NCBI RefSeq assembly: GCF_003583765.1
Contig: NZ_QXQA01000009.1
Coordinates: 62,001 to 126,000 of the forward strand
Source of the DNA: Paenibacillus nanensis
GTDB taxonomy: Bacteria; Bacillota; Bacilli; Paenibacillales; Paenibacillaceae
DNA length: 64,000 bases
Direction: 5' to 3'
Shown here one piece after another: positions 17,501 through 25,486 of the stretch. The notes under the pieces were generated by a model. That model was not told the DNA's origin, searched no databases, and worked only from the letters and a program-made list of their open reading frames with translations. The position numbers and the translations under genes are program-made. Each line of letters opens with the position of its first letter. Position 1 is the first letter of the stretch.

Positions 17501-17505
17501 CCCAC
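14503..17505 (-). CDS. large membrane protein with two VWA-like domains
   Basis: 1000-aa protein. Two N-terminal hydrophobic segments (about residues 8-22 and 37-58) precede a first VWA-like domain with FLADRSASM (about 69-78). A second, complete MIDAS signature VIDRSGSM sits at about 415-422, with a GATase-like region (VLIVEGVPGSSGNIEAALS) between them. A further membrane segment lies near 845-865, followed by about 130 residues of basic, Pro/Ser/Ala-rich probably disordered tail. VWA domains with MIDAS bind divalent metal and protein ligands. It starts with GTG (GGGAGG site) and overlaps the preceding VWA gene by 17 bp. Together with moxR and DUF58 it fits the Bat/MoxR type of envelope-associated complex; the substrate is unknown. 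Confidence 0.82.
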   Translation of the reverse strand: MGIQADSPWALLLLAPLLVYIWRMARHTPRLQGTRKLAVIATRALILLLLVALIAGVAPYRTLEQRNVVFLADRSASMKDQDAVGEWIAEAWRNKSEGDYGGILSAGLHAVVDRALSEKPLPNERQYEFRTELNDQFTDLSKGLQLGSALLREKGGGRIVLLSDGSENAGDALRGARLLKDAGIAVDVVELASALERDAAIDELQVPTALKQGETFSFQLNIQSTFTGEAEIRLFEDDRPVTTASVHLEAGENRFALQGIAKDSGFHRFRAELFAAGDEQSANNEAFAFSRVSGPPIVLIVEGVPGSSGNIEAALSASLIGHETISPEQLSVELAAYAAYDSIILHNVPATRIAEKPMEWLAKAVGDYGVGLVMLGGEDSYGLGGYFKTPVERALPVYMDLQGRKQIPSLGLVLVIDRSGSMADGKLELAKEAAMRTVELLRDVDTVGVVAFDSTPWWVVEPTPLTNRDEVLQKIQGIQAEGGTEIYMALDAGFKGLLEIDAQRKHMILLTDGQSSTSMNYKTITDAMNENLMTLSTVAVGEGSDQALLQRLANDGKGRYYFTRDQSTLPAIFSRETVLMSRTYIVDGTIAPSVGDAGNWSALFDSGVPRLQAYVATTPKEMAEVALWSPDGDPLLARWTYGAGRSVAWTSDMIGKWAPEWVQWNRFPEALTEWVKWTFPQFDGSPYRISAAMDGGSGKLIVETTGDQYETGSVSGLAAALEEEEGEAAAKRLMPVAPGRYEAQLGEMEPGAYLTQIGSLSAAEGGSAIREGTTAGFVIPYSPEYRIGNQEGSELLAQIASVTGGRKLSVEEAEEAFRFEPVKLKVPYDWSRELLVIALLLWLIDIALRRLSLPWARIAAAVALPFHSLRRTASPNPNARQRADSIGRIKQRTAEKSKFYGQESKHEPPASPKTATTTRSCNAAASVTSPNRTKSGADAVNRQPARAFNEPPSQRTPKRQDAVANEKKDRKPSSGGKPQEDAAQAATINRLLAAKNKTKR

Positions 17506-19480
17506 GTCGGTACACCTCCCATTCCGCCAGCATAACCGCCAGAACTAGCAGGACAGCCCATACCAGCAACGACTGATGCGTAAGCGGAGCCGGCGTGTCC
17601 ATTGAAGGGGCTGAACCCTCCTCCGAACTGTTCGGGAAAGCGGTCTGCGGCTTCAGTTCAGCGTTGCCTGCTCCGCTGGTCAGAAGCTCCGAGCTTTGAG
17701 GCATAACCGCCAAATACCGCTCGCTGAGCAGTTTGCCCTTAACGTCCCGCTCCACAAGCTTATACAAGCCTGGAACGGCGGGCGCTTCCTGACGATCAGC
17801 TCCAACTGTCACGGAAGGCAGCGGCAGCTGCCCCTCGAGCGTCAGCCCCGCCCCCGACCATTCGACCGGCTCCCATACCGCTGCCTCCGTCTCCGACTGA
17901 AAGGGCAGCTCGACCGGTTCGCCCGCGGTTACAGTACCCAGCTGACTAAGCGAACCGCCGCTCATCCATTCCGCTGACTGTACGATCAGGACAGGGAACT
18001 CAGGCCGAAGCGGAAGATCCGTATCCTGAAGCTTGAATGTATAGCGGAGTCTCGGCAGACCACCCTCCGAACCCGCGTAGATAGCCGGTATACCGCCGTA
18101 GGTAAGGACCGGCTTTCCCCAGCTTGTCTCTTCCGTATCGGGCACATAAAACCGGCCGATGTGGGTTTCCTGCAGCGTCACATAGGCCGTGACCGGATGC
18201 TCTATCGTTTGTACGCCGCTATGCTTCGGGACGGAAGAAGACGGGCTGCCTTCGGCCGGATGATCGATTTGCCAGAGCGGTTTTTGTGCCAGAAGCTCGG
18301 TCCAGGCTTCGTCGGTTCTCAGCCTTTCGTCGGAACCGTCCAACACGACCCAATCGATTTCCTTCAGCTGCTCATTGCCGGGCGGAGCCGCATCCGGGCT
18401 TATTTTTACGGGCTGAACGCCGGCGAGAAGCAGCGCTTTTTCCAGAAAGAGATTGCCTTCGGTAATCAATAATACTTGGCTGCTGTTCTTTATTGCGGGA
18501 AAACCGAATGCCGTATTATCCGCTAAAATTCGATCCGATGCCGGAAGAAGCCTCGCTTTGTAGTACTCCGCTGGCGGAAGCCCGGATGCATCGGCGCTCC
18601 CCCATTCGTTAGGCTCAACGGTTAGCGGAACAGACGCCGCAAGCTCGCTTTCGTTCCCTTGGTTCACCGCGTACAATTCAATCGTATACTCGCGTTTCTG
18701 CGCGCTGTCATTTTGCACGGTGACGACCGCTTGATTAAGACTTGAATCGGCAGGGTCCGGGCGGATACCGACGTTCAGAATAGAGCCGTTATCCGCCGCG
18801 GCCTCTTCGCCTGCTGCTCTTAGCTCGACCGGTGCATGCAATAGCAGAGCGCCGGCTTCCTCCGCATCTCTCCAGAGACCGTCGGTAAAGAGGACCGTTA
18901 TGCCGCCCTCATCCCCCGAATGAAGAGAATCCGCAAGCGATAAAGCGGCCGTATTGTCGGCATTGCCATAGAAGGGCGTCAGTTCATCCAATGCGCTTGC
19001 AATCGCTTCATGATCAACGCTTCTCGAAGCAAGCTCGAGCGGTTCCGGCCCGGTAGCGATAACACTGATCGGCCGGGACTTCGGCTGGCTTAGAACCCAC
19101 TGCTTCGCATCCTCAATGGCAAGCTGAAAGCGGGTGACAAGTCCGCCTCCGCCCACCGCGTTCTGCGCAGTTAAAGCCGTCATGCTGGCGGAACGATCAA
19201 TGACAAGAACGGCATGACCGTCCGAACCGGCCGGCCTCGTCCATACAGGATTCATAAGCGCCAGCACAAGCAGAGACGCCGCGAATAGCTGCAGAAGCAG
19301 CAGCCAGCGTCCGCGCAGCTTCTGCCACGGCCTATTCGCTTCCTGCTCCTGCAGCACGCGCCGCCATAACAGGTGGCTCGCCACTTCGGTATCCCGATAT
19401 GTTTTTTTCAAAATATACATGAGCGCGATAATCGGCAATGCCGCTGCGAACCAGGCCGATGCCGCAGATAAAAATTGCAA
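17489..19480 (-). CDS. BatA-like N-terminal membrane domain plus VWA protein
   Basis: 663-aa protein. It has an N-terminal BatA-type membrane region (segments at about 8-23 and 58-78) and a VWA domain with the MIDAS motif VIDRSASM (D95, S97, S99). A long extracytoplasmic part follows, and a final transmembrane helix near the C-terminus (LLVWAVLLVLAVMLAEW). The start is TTG (19478-19480), chosen because an AAGGGGG site precedes it by 7 bases. It is encoded 21 bp after DUF58 and overlaps the next VWA gene, so the two VWA proteins are probably made together. A partner role in a MoxR-driven metal or cofactor insertion or envelope-maintenance complex is inferred from the gene set. Confidence 0.82.
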   Translation of the reverse strand: MQFLSAASAWFAAALPIIALMYILKKTYRDTEVASHLLWRRVLQEQEANRPWQKLRGRWLLLLQLFAASLLVLALMNPVWTRPAGSDGHAVLVIDRSASMTALTAQNAVGGGGLVTRFQLAIEDAKQWVLSQPKSRPISVIATGPEPLELASRSVDHEAIASALDELTPFYGNADNTAALSLADSLHSGDEGGITVLFTDGLWRDAEEAGALLLHAPVELRAAGEEAAADNGSILNVGIRPDPADSSLNQAVVTVQNDSAQKREYTIELYAVNQGNESELAASVPLTVEPNEWGSADASGLPPAEYYKARLLPASDRILADNTAFGFPAIKNSSQVLLITEGNLFLEKALLLAGVQPVKISPDAAPPGNEQLKEIDWVVLDGSDERLRTDEAWTELLAQKPLWQIDHPAEGSPSSSVPKHSGVQTIEHPVTAYVTLQETHIGRFYVPDTEETSWGKPVLTYGGIPAIYAGSEGGLPRLRYTFKLQDTDLPLRPEFPVLIVQSAEWMSGGSLSQLGTVTAGEPVELPFQSETEAAVWEPVEWSGAGLTLEGQLPLPSVTVGADRQEAPAVPGLYKLVERDVKGKLLSERYLAVMPQSSELLTSGAGNAELKPQTAFPNSSEEGSAPSMDTPAPLTHQSLLVWAVLLVLAVMLAEWEVYRRGHTS

Positions 19481-19501
19481 CTTGTCACCCCCTTGCTTTT
19501 C

Positions 19502-20542
19502 TTAATGCTTCAGTACACCGGGAACCGACGTAAGCGTCTGTATGGCTTGCGCAAGCGGCTGGCTTGTATTAAGGAATGCATATGCGGCGCCCATTTCCGC
19601 GCATTTCGCCTTCAATTCCTCCTGGTATTCCGATACAGCCGACCGATATTCGTTCAACAGCCTCTCAGATACCGCAACCTCTTTGCCTGTCCCGAGCTCG
19701 CTGTCAATCAGCTTTAACTCTCCGCCCAGATGAGGATCGATTTCTTCCGGAGACATCAGGTGGACCAGCACAATCTGCTGGCCCGACGCTGTCAGGGCTA
19801 GCAGCGATTCCCGCATCCCATCCTCAAACATGGCGTCTGTGAACAGCCATGCTGTACCCGCGCGTCTAGGCAAAGCGCCAGGCTGCCGGAATGGAGCCGA
19901 CAGGTCCGAACGCGCCGCTGCATAAGAGGCGTTAGTGTGCGAGTCCCTTGCTTGCCGAGCACTGGCTGGTGCCGCGTATAAGGCGGCTAAATGCCGAATA
20001 AGCTTCGGGAAGGCAGCCCTGCCCCGCATAACGGGAAGCTCGATTTCGATTGCGCTTTCGTTAAAAGCTTTAACCGTCAGCCGATCTTCACCAACCAGCG
20101 CTGCATATCCGATCAAGGCGGCAAGCCGAAGAGCGTACTGCAGCTTGCTGCATGCCGCGCCGCCTGTAAAGGACATCGAACGAGAAGCGTCCACATACAA
20201 ATGCGCGTGAAGCTCCTGCTCGTCCCAGTATTGCCGGACATAAGCACGGCCCGTCCTTCCATAGACGTTCCAATCGATCCGGCGGACATCATCACCCGGC
20301 GCATAAGGCCGGAAATCCGCAAACTCCTGCGAGCCCCCGAGCGATACCGAGCGGCGTTTCCCCGCCATCGTTCCCCGAATTCGTCCGCCGCTGGCAAGCC
20401 GAAGTCTCTCAACCTGCGTCAGAACGGACATATCCGGGAATAGAAGCTTTAACGCTTCGTCCGCGCCCATCCCATCTTGTTGAAGCGATGCGTCAGCTGT
20501 CTGTGCCGGCGGGTTATGCTTGTTTAGGTTAAGCTCCGTCAT
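19502..20542 (-). CDS. DUF58 protein associated with MoxR
   Basis: 346-aa DUF58 protein. The conserved DUF58 core is seen as RPYAPGDDVRRIDWNVYGRTG (about residues 80-100) followed by HLYVDASRSMSF, a VWA-like beta strand with a DxSxS-type motif. No clear membrane helix is present, unlike the longer DUF58 members, so it is probably cytoplasmic. Its ATG overlaps the moxR stop by 4 bp (20539-20542), implying coupled translation. DUF58 and MoxR are consistently paired in bacteria; in Bacillus subtilis the equivalent pair is yeaD-yeaC. Confidence 0.88.
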   Translation of the reverse strand: MTELNLNKHNPPAQTADASLQQDGMGADEALKLLFPDMSVLTQVERLRLASGGRIRGTMAGKRRSVSLGGSQEFADFRPYAPGDDVRRIDWNVYGRTGRAYVRQYWDEQELHAHLYVDASRSMSFTGGAACSKLQYALRLAALIGYAALVGEDRLTVKAFNESAIEIELPVMRGRAAFPKLIRHLAALYAAPASARQARDSHTNASYAAARSDLSAPFRQPGALPRRAGTAWLFTDAMFEDGMRESLLALTASGQQIVLVHLMSPEEIDPHLGGELKLIDSELGTGKEVAVSERLLNEYRSAVSEYQEELKAKCAEMGAAYAFLNTSQPLAQAIQTLTSVPGVLKH

Positions 20543-21528
20543 CTTGTCGCCTCGATGCTTTGGAGAATCGACTCGGTGAGCCGGTCAGTCGTAAGGCCAA
20601 TCGCCTGGGCTTCATACGTCAACACGATGCGGTGACGAAGAACAGGAAGCGCCGTCTGACGGAGATCATTCCAAGAGACGTGCATTCGTCCGCTGCACAA
20701 GGCTCGGACTTTGCTGACGGAGATCAGCGCTTGAATCGCGCGCGGACCCGCGCCGAAACGGGTATATTTCTTCACATCCTCTGGCGCGTCGGCTTCATCC
20801 GGATGCGTCGCCATGACGAGACGAACGGCAAGATCGAGCACATCGTCCGCAACAAGCAGCCCCTTAGCCGCTTGCTGCAGTTCTGTCAGTTCCTCACCGG
20901 TTAGAACGGACTCCGCCTTCGGCTTTTCGAGTGAGGTCGTCCGCAGTACAATTTCCTTCAGTTCTTGGCGGGTCGGGTAGTCGACGCCGATTTTGAGCAG
21001 GAACCGGTCAAGCTGCGCCTCGGGCAGCGGATAAGTCCCCTCCTGCTCAATCGGGTTTTGCGTAGCCAGCACAAAAAACGGCTTCGGCAGCATATGCGTC
21101 TCCCCGCCGGCCGTAACCGTACCTTCCTGCATCGCTTCGAGCAAAGCGCTTTGCGTTTTCGGCGTCGCGCGGTTAATCTCATCCGCCAAAATGAGATTGC
21201 CGAAGATCGGCCCCGGCTGGAATCGCTGCGACGCCGTTCCCTGCGCGCCGAAGTCGATAAGCGTGGTGCCGGTAATATCGGAAGGCATCAGATCCGGCGT
21301 AAACTGGATACGCGAAAACTGCAGCGATACCGTATCCGACACCGTGCGCACCAGCATCGTTTTACCGAGACCGGGAATCCCCTCCAGCAGCGCGTGTCCA
21401 CCCGCAATGAGGCACCATAAAAGCTGCTCCACTACATTTTCCTGCCCGACAATCACCTTTGCGATTTCCTGTTTCAAATTTGTAATTTTTGCCGCGGCCG
21501 CCTCCAGCTGTTCCTTTGTTTCGATCAT
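20539..21528 (-). CDS. MoxR family AAA+ ATPase
   Basis: 329-aa MoxR ATPase. Walker A appears in LLEGIPGLGKTMLVRT, Walker B in NLILADEINRATPKTQSALLEAM, sensor 1 in FVLATQNPIEQEGTYPLPEAQLDRF, and the MoxR lid domain at the C-terminus. MoxR ATPases act as chaperones that remodel or load VWA-containing protein complexes, and here three such genes follow directly. The ATG has a GAGAGGGGG site. The leader upstream is unusual: two inverted repeats, then the 51-bp repeat array. Confidence 0.93.
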   Translation of the reverse strand: MIETKEQLEAAAAKITNLKQEIAKVIVGQENVVEQLLWCLIAGGHALLEGIPGLGKTMLVRTVSDTVSLQFSRIQFTPDLMPSDITGTTLIDFGAQGTASQRFQPGPIFGNLILADEINRATPKTQSALLEAMQEGTVTAGGETHMLPKPFFVLATQNPIEQEGTYPLPEAQLDRFLLKIGVDYPTRQELKEIVLRTTSLEKPKAESVLTGEELTELQQAAKGLLVADDVLDLAVRLVMATHPDEADAPEDVKKYTRFGAGPRAIQALISVSKVRALCSGRMHVSWNDLRQTALPVLRHRIVLTYEAQAIGLTTDRLTESILQSIEATR

Positions 21529-21552
21529 GCTTCTCCCCCTCTCGCTTCTTTA

Positions 21553-21574
21553 GTTAATGGCATTAATCATTAAC
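21553..21574. promoter_or_regulatory. inverted repeat in the moxR leader
   Basis: GTTAATG-N8-CATTAAC, perfect 7-bp arms, 25 bp upstream of the moxR ATG. A second perfect palindrome, AACAAATTTGTT, lies at 21613-21624. Either could be an operator for the moxR operon. No clear -35/-10 pair was found between them. Confidence 0.4.
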
Positions 21575-21679
21575 GTGTCGAACAAAATCGTATGTTAGCA
21601 CTTGTTGTCGGTAACAAATTTGTTCTAATCTCTAACCCGCTATATCTGCTCTCCCCCACCTGACAATGGTTGTTCTTCG

Positions 21680-22113
21680 TAGGCGGTCAGTTGCATCGGC
21701 CTACTATCGCAATCCGGTACACATGAGTGCTTTAAGGCGGTCAGGTCGACTAATTTGCTCCGCCCCGCACGCTTCGATTGAATTAAGGCGGTCAGCCCGA
21801 CTTACCCGCCTCGCCCCGCACTCATCGGTCGTTTTAAGGCGGCTGCACAGACCTATTTGTTCCATTCTGGCCCTCTCAGTCGAAATAAGGCGGTCGCACC
21901 GATTTGTTTGCTTCAAAAAGCACACTTTGGTTGATTTAAGGCGGTCAGCCCGACTTACCCGCTTCGCCCCCCACGCATCGGTCGTTTTAAGGCGGCTGCA
22001 CAGACCTATTTGCTCCATTCTGGCCCTCTCAGTCGAAATAAGGCGGTGGCACCGATTTGTTTGCTTCAAAAAGCACACTTCGGTTGATTTAAGGCGATAG
22101 GGCCTCAACCTTT
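21680..22113. repeat. 51-bp tandem repeat array, family A (about 9 units)
   Basis: The anchor AAGGCGG recurs at 21734, 21785, 21836, 21887, 21938, 21989, 22040 and, as AAGGCGA, at 22091: an exact 51-bp step throughout, with a diverged first unit at about 21680. Three successive units form a 153-bp block (21785-21937) that is repeated once (21938-22090) with only about six differences. There are no unique spacers. This array and family B fill almost all of the 1.2-kb gap between moxR and the 599-aa gene, which otherwise contains no credible gene. Confidence 0.93.
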
Positions 22114-22727
22114 AGTGCTCCATAGATGCTAAGTCTCCCGATGTGTCTACTCCCTGGGGACTTGAAGCGCGTGTGGAGTGATTAATTGGGTCCGTACATG
22201 CTGCTTCGAGAGAAGTAAGCACGCGTGGCGTCATTATTTGCTCCATACCTGCTGCTTAGAGAGAAGTAAGCGCGTGTGACGTCAATATTTGCTCCATACC
22301 TGCTGCTTCGAGAGAGATAAGCACGTGTGGCGTCATTTTGCGCTCCATATCTGCTGCTTCGAGAGAAGTAAGCACGCGTGGCGTCATTATTGCTCCATAC
22401 CTGCTGCTTCGAGAGAAGTAGTCACGTGTGGCGTCATTATTTGCTCCATACCTGCTGCTTCGAAAGAAGTAAGCACGCGTGGCGTCATTATTTGCTCCAT
22501 ACCTGCTGCTTAGAGAGAAGTAAGCGCGTATGGCGTCATTATTTGCTCCATACCTGCTGCTTCTAGAGAAGTAAGCACGCGTAGCGTCATTATTTGCTCC
22601 ATATCTGCTGCTTCGAGAGAAGTAGTCACGTGTGACGTCATTATTTGCTCCATACCTGCTGCTTCGAGAGAAGTAGTCATGTGTGGCGTCATTATTTGCT
22701 CCATACCTGCTGCTTCGAGACCAATAT
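22114..22727. repeat. 51-bp tandem repeat array, family B (about 11 units)
   Basis: TGCTGCTT recurs at 22199, 22250, 22301, 22352, 22402, 22453, 22504, 22555, 22606, 22657 and 22708: 51 bp apart each time except one 50-bp step (22352 to 22402). Degenerate units occupy 22114-22198. Each unit holds a short CTTC-GAGA-GAAG hairpin and a CACGCGTG-like palindrome, then a TTGCTCCATAC segment. The last unit ends 12 bp before the stop codon of the 599-aa gene. On the minus strand most units translate to a 17-residue peptide related to the one from family A, so the two families probably share an ancestor. Confidence 0.93.
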
Positions 22728-22738
22728 GTTTGTGTGGG

Positions 22739-24538
22739 TCAGCGGTTTGGCTGGATTTCGTCGAAGTACTGCTTGACTTTGTCCTGCATGCTGGCAGGCA
22801 GCTGGGACCGACCGAGCGATTCTTGGGCTTCGGCGGCGTATTCGCTGTACACCTCTTCGTATGGGCGGGTAGTACCGTCGATCATTGGCGATTGGCCGCC
22901 GCTTTGGGTTTGGCCCCCAGTTGATGGGCCGCCGTCCTCGTACACATCGCCGCTTCCAGCTAAGCTGCGCGGTGTCGTTACCAGTGTGCGGCTCCCTGCT
23001 CCTGTTCCTGCGCCATAGCCGCCGCCCGCTCCGGAACCGCTGCCTGTTCCGCTTCCCGAACTGCCGGTCCCAGATCCGCTGCCTGCTCCACTTCCACCAC
23101 CTGAACCGCCCGAGCCGCTCCCAACGCCGCTGCCGGAGCCTTGGCCGGCGCCTGAACCCGCGCCTTGGCCTTGACCGGCGCCCGCGCCAGAACCTGAGCC
23201 GCCGGACTGTCCGGCGCCTTCGCCCGCTTGCCCGGAGCCGCTGCCCGGGCTTTGGCCGCCCGAGCCGGCGGAGCCTTGGCCGGCGGCCCCGCTAGCCGCG
23301 GCGCCCGCCCATGACGGCGGCACCGCGCCGCCCTGCGCGGCGAGCTGCTCCGCGAGCGCTGCGCCGCCGCCAGCCAGCTGGCCCGACATCTCCCGGGCCA
23401 GCCGCTCCAGCTCGCCCTGCGACATTTCGCGGGCGAGCGCCTCCTGCAGCGCGGCGAGAGCATCGCCGCCGCTGCCGCTTTCCGGGGCGGCTTCGCCTTC
23501 CGCCGCCCCGTCGTCGCCGGCGGCGCGCGCCTGCTGCGCCGCCTCCTCCAGCGCCGCCGCGAGCTCGCCGGCGGCGCCTTCCTCCTGCGGCTGCTCGGCA
23601 GCCAGCCGCTCCAGAGCCTGCGCCAGCGCTTCGCGCTCCGCTGGCGACAGCTCTTTCAGCTGCGATCGCATATCCTCGATCGCGCGTTCCATTGCGGCGG
23701 CGTCGCGGTCCTGCAGCGCCGCTCCCAGCTGCCGCAGGCTCGGCTGCGCGCTCATCGCCGCCGCCGTCTGCTCGAGACGCTCGGAAGCGGCCTTCGCCTC
23801 GGCTGCAGTCTGCTCCAGCTCGCGCATCGCTTCCGCCAGTTCCTCCAGCGCGGCGGCGGGATCGACGCCGCTCGCGTTAAGCTCCCGCCGCAGCTCATCC
23901 AGCGGCCGCAGCAGCTCCTCCTTCGCCTCCTCCGGCAGCTTCAGCGAATCCAGCTCTTCCTCGAGCTTTTCCGCTTCCGCTTCCAGCTCCTGAACCGCCG
24001 ACCGCGCCTCGGCAAGCGCCACCGCGCGGTCATGCTGCGGGTTCGGCAAAGCCAGCATGACGATACATATCGCGAGCAGAGCCGCAGCGCTGAAGACGAT
24101 CGTCCGCCACTGCTTCCAAGCCGGCCAGGGCAGCCGCTCGCTAAGCATATCGACATACCCGCGTGCGGCATCCAGCGCATCCTGCCGCTGAAGCTTGACA
24201 ATGGCAGGCGCCGATGCGGCTTCCGGATACTTCGCCAAACCGTCCAGCGCGGTCATGACGGCGTCTTCCGTATCGCGCTTATCCATCTCCCGCGCGGCGT
24301 CCCTTGTCGTCGCGCGTTTCCAAATCCCATATCCGGCACCAGCAGCTGCACCCGCTGCTACAAGCCCTGCAAAAACGCCTGCGGCGTTAAGAATTGGCCA
24401 CAGCCTGGCTGCTGCAAGGACAAGCGCCCCTGCTCCGCTTCCCGCCGTTAGACCCAGCAGCAGCGCGCGCGCCAAGCGGAACATGGTCAGTCTGCGCCGC
24501 ACCGGGCGCAGCAGATCAACCAAAGACGTTTGCGCCAT
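22739..24538 (-). CDS. membrane-anchored coiled-coil protein with long Gly/Ser-rich segment
   Basis: 599-aa protein. It has two hydrophobic regions near the N-terminus (about residues 20-70) and one near 150-165. A Glu/Ala/Leu-rich coiled-coil region follows (about 175-380), then about 120 residues of almost pure Gly/Ser/Ala/Gln, and a conserved-looking C-terminal tail (RPYEEVYSEYAAEAQESLGRS, PASMQDKVKQYFDEIQ). The layout resembles DUF4175-like proteins found beside MoxR and ABC-2 genes. The Gly/Ser stretch makes the DNA at about 23.0-23.9 kb extremely GC rich. It follows the ABC permease by 27 bp, and its stop abuts the 51-bp repeats. Function unknown; a structural or scaffold role at the membrane is inferred. 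Confidence 0.8.
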   Translation of the reverse strand: MAQTSLVDLLRPVRRRLTMFRLARALLLGLTAGSGAGALVLAAARLWPILNAAGVFAGLVAAGAAAGAGYGIWKRATTRDAAREMDKRDTEDAVMTALDGLAKYPEAASAPAIVKLQRQDALDAARGYVDMLSERLPWPAWKQWRTIVFSAAALLAICIVMLALPNPQHDRAVALAEARSAVQELEAEAEKLEEELDSLKLPEEAKEELLRPLDELRRELNASGVDPAAALEELAEAMRELEQTAAEAKAASERLEQTAAAMSAQPSLRQLGAALQDRDAAAMERAIEDMRSQLKELSPAEREALAQALERLAAEQPQEEGAAGELAAALEEAAQQARAAGDDGAAEGEAAPESGSGGDALAALQEALAREMSQGELERLAREMSGQLAGGGAALAEQLAAQGGAVPPSWAGAAASGAAGQGSAGSGGQSPGSGSGQAGEGAGQSGGSGSGAGAGQGQGAGSGAGQGSGSGVGSGSGGSGGGSGAGSGSGTGSSGSGTGSGSGAGGGYGAGTGAGSRTLVTTPRSLAGSGDVYEDGGPSTGGQTQSGGQSPMIDGTTRPYEEVYSEYAAEAQESLGRSQLPASMQDKVKQYFDEIQPNR

Positions 24539-24565
24539 ACGCGGCGCCTCCCTTCATCCTTTCAT

Positions 24566-25486
24566 TTACCGCTTCCGGTTTAGCCTTGGTCGCAGGTTGC
24601 GCACGGACAACCATAACGCGATGGACGAAATGACCGTATAAATGATCATAAACTCCAGCCACAACGCTATAGGAGCCCCGCTTCCCGAACCGCCGTAACG
24701 AGAGGAGAGAAAAGCATCGTCAGAGATTGACGGCTCCAGAATACTATAAAGCGCCACCGCAGGATTAAAAGCCATAATATGACCGACCCAAGCGTAAGGC
24801 GTCGAACTAGGACTAACTGTCGAATAGCGATACTGATCCTCGAGCACATTCACCATGACAAAATACAAAATCGCCGTGCCCACGAAAATAAACAGCGTCA
24901 CGCCATACGTCGAAATGACCGACATCATCGTTTTCTTCAGGATTGTAGAGAAAAAGATGCCGAACGAACCGAGCACCAGCATAATAAACAGATAGAACAA
25001 AAAGATAAGCGTCATCTGCTTCGGCGATACGCCACCGTACAGGAAAACCATCGCGTAGATCGGAATCGTACTGACGACGATCAGCACCATAAAGCTGAGC
25101 GAAGACACCAGCTTGCTCAAAATAATCGTAGACGAGCTCTGCTGCGTCGTCAGCAGCAAATTCAGCGTCTGCTTCTCCCTCTCGCCGCTGATGACTCCCG
25201 CAGTCAGACCAGGCGCCATAAAAGCGACCAGGCCAAGCTGCGCAAACGAAAGAAAATAAAATAAAATTTTGCTTTGCTCCGGATTATAGGAAGAACCGCT
25301 CCCGGACAGGACCTGCGTCAGGTATATCGCGGCAAAAGCCATCAAGCCGATCGCCAGCAAGTAGAAAAATAACGTCCACATTGCCCGAGGCGACCGCATA
25401 CGGAGACGGATCTCCTTATCCAGAACCGGATTGATCAATCGTACACGCCAGTTCACCCCTCTGGCTGCCGTTCCGCTCTCTTTCAT
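24566..25486 (-). CDS. ABC-2 type transporter permease
   Basis: 306-aa ABC-2 family membrane protein with about six transmembrane segments and the typical cytoplasmic loop after helix 2 (VISGEREKQTLNLLLTTQ). It pairs with the ATPase encoded just upstream, whose stop overlaps this ATG by 4 bp (25483-25486). ABC-2 systems of this build (single NBD plus single permease) are exporters of lipids, polymers, antibiotics or peptides, or have signalling roles. Clustering with the 803-aa protein and the MoxR/VWA set suggests an envelope role, but the substrate is unknown. Confidence 0.85.
   Translation of the reverse strand: MKESGTAARGVNWRVRLINPVLDKEIRLRMRSPRAMWTLFFYLLAIGLMAFAAIYLTQVLSGSGSSYNPEQSKILFYFLSFAQLGLVAFMAPGLTAGVISGEREKQTLNLLLTTQQSSSTIILSKLVSSLSFMVLIVVSTIPIYAMVFLYGGVSPKQMTLIFLFYLFIMLVLGSFGIFFSTILKKTMMSVISTYGVTLFIFVGTAILYFVMVNVLEDQYRYSTVSPSSTPYAWVGHIMAFNPAVALYSILEPSISDDAFLSSRYGGSGSGAPIALWLEFMIIYTVISSIALWLSVRNLRPRLNRKR

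Noticed and set aside
21704..22108. Open frames across the 51-bp repeats on both strands (for example 21704-22108 minus and 22289-22513 plus)
   Set aside because: A repeat unit of 51 bp (3 x 17) keeps any open frame open; there is no ribosome site, the starts are weak, the frame is broken between blocks and by a 50-bp unit, and the peptides are Cys/His/Arg-rich on one strand with no known fold.
21680..22727. CRISPR-like regular repeats
   Set aside because: The whole 51-bp unit repeats; there are no unique spacers, no leader and no cas genes nearby.
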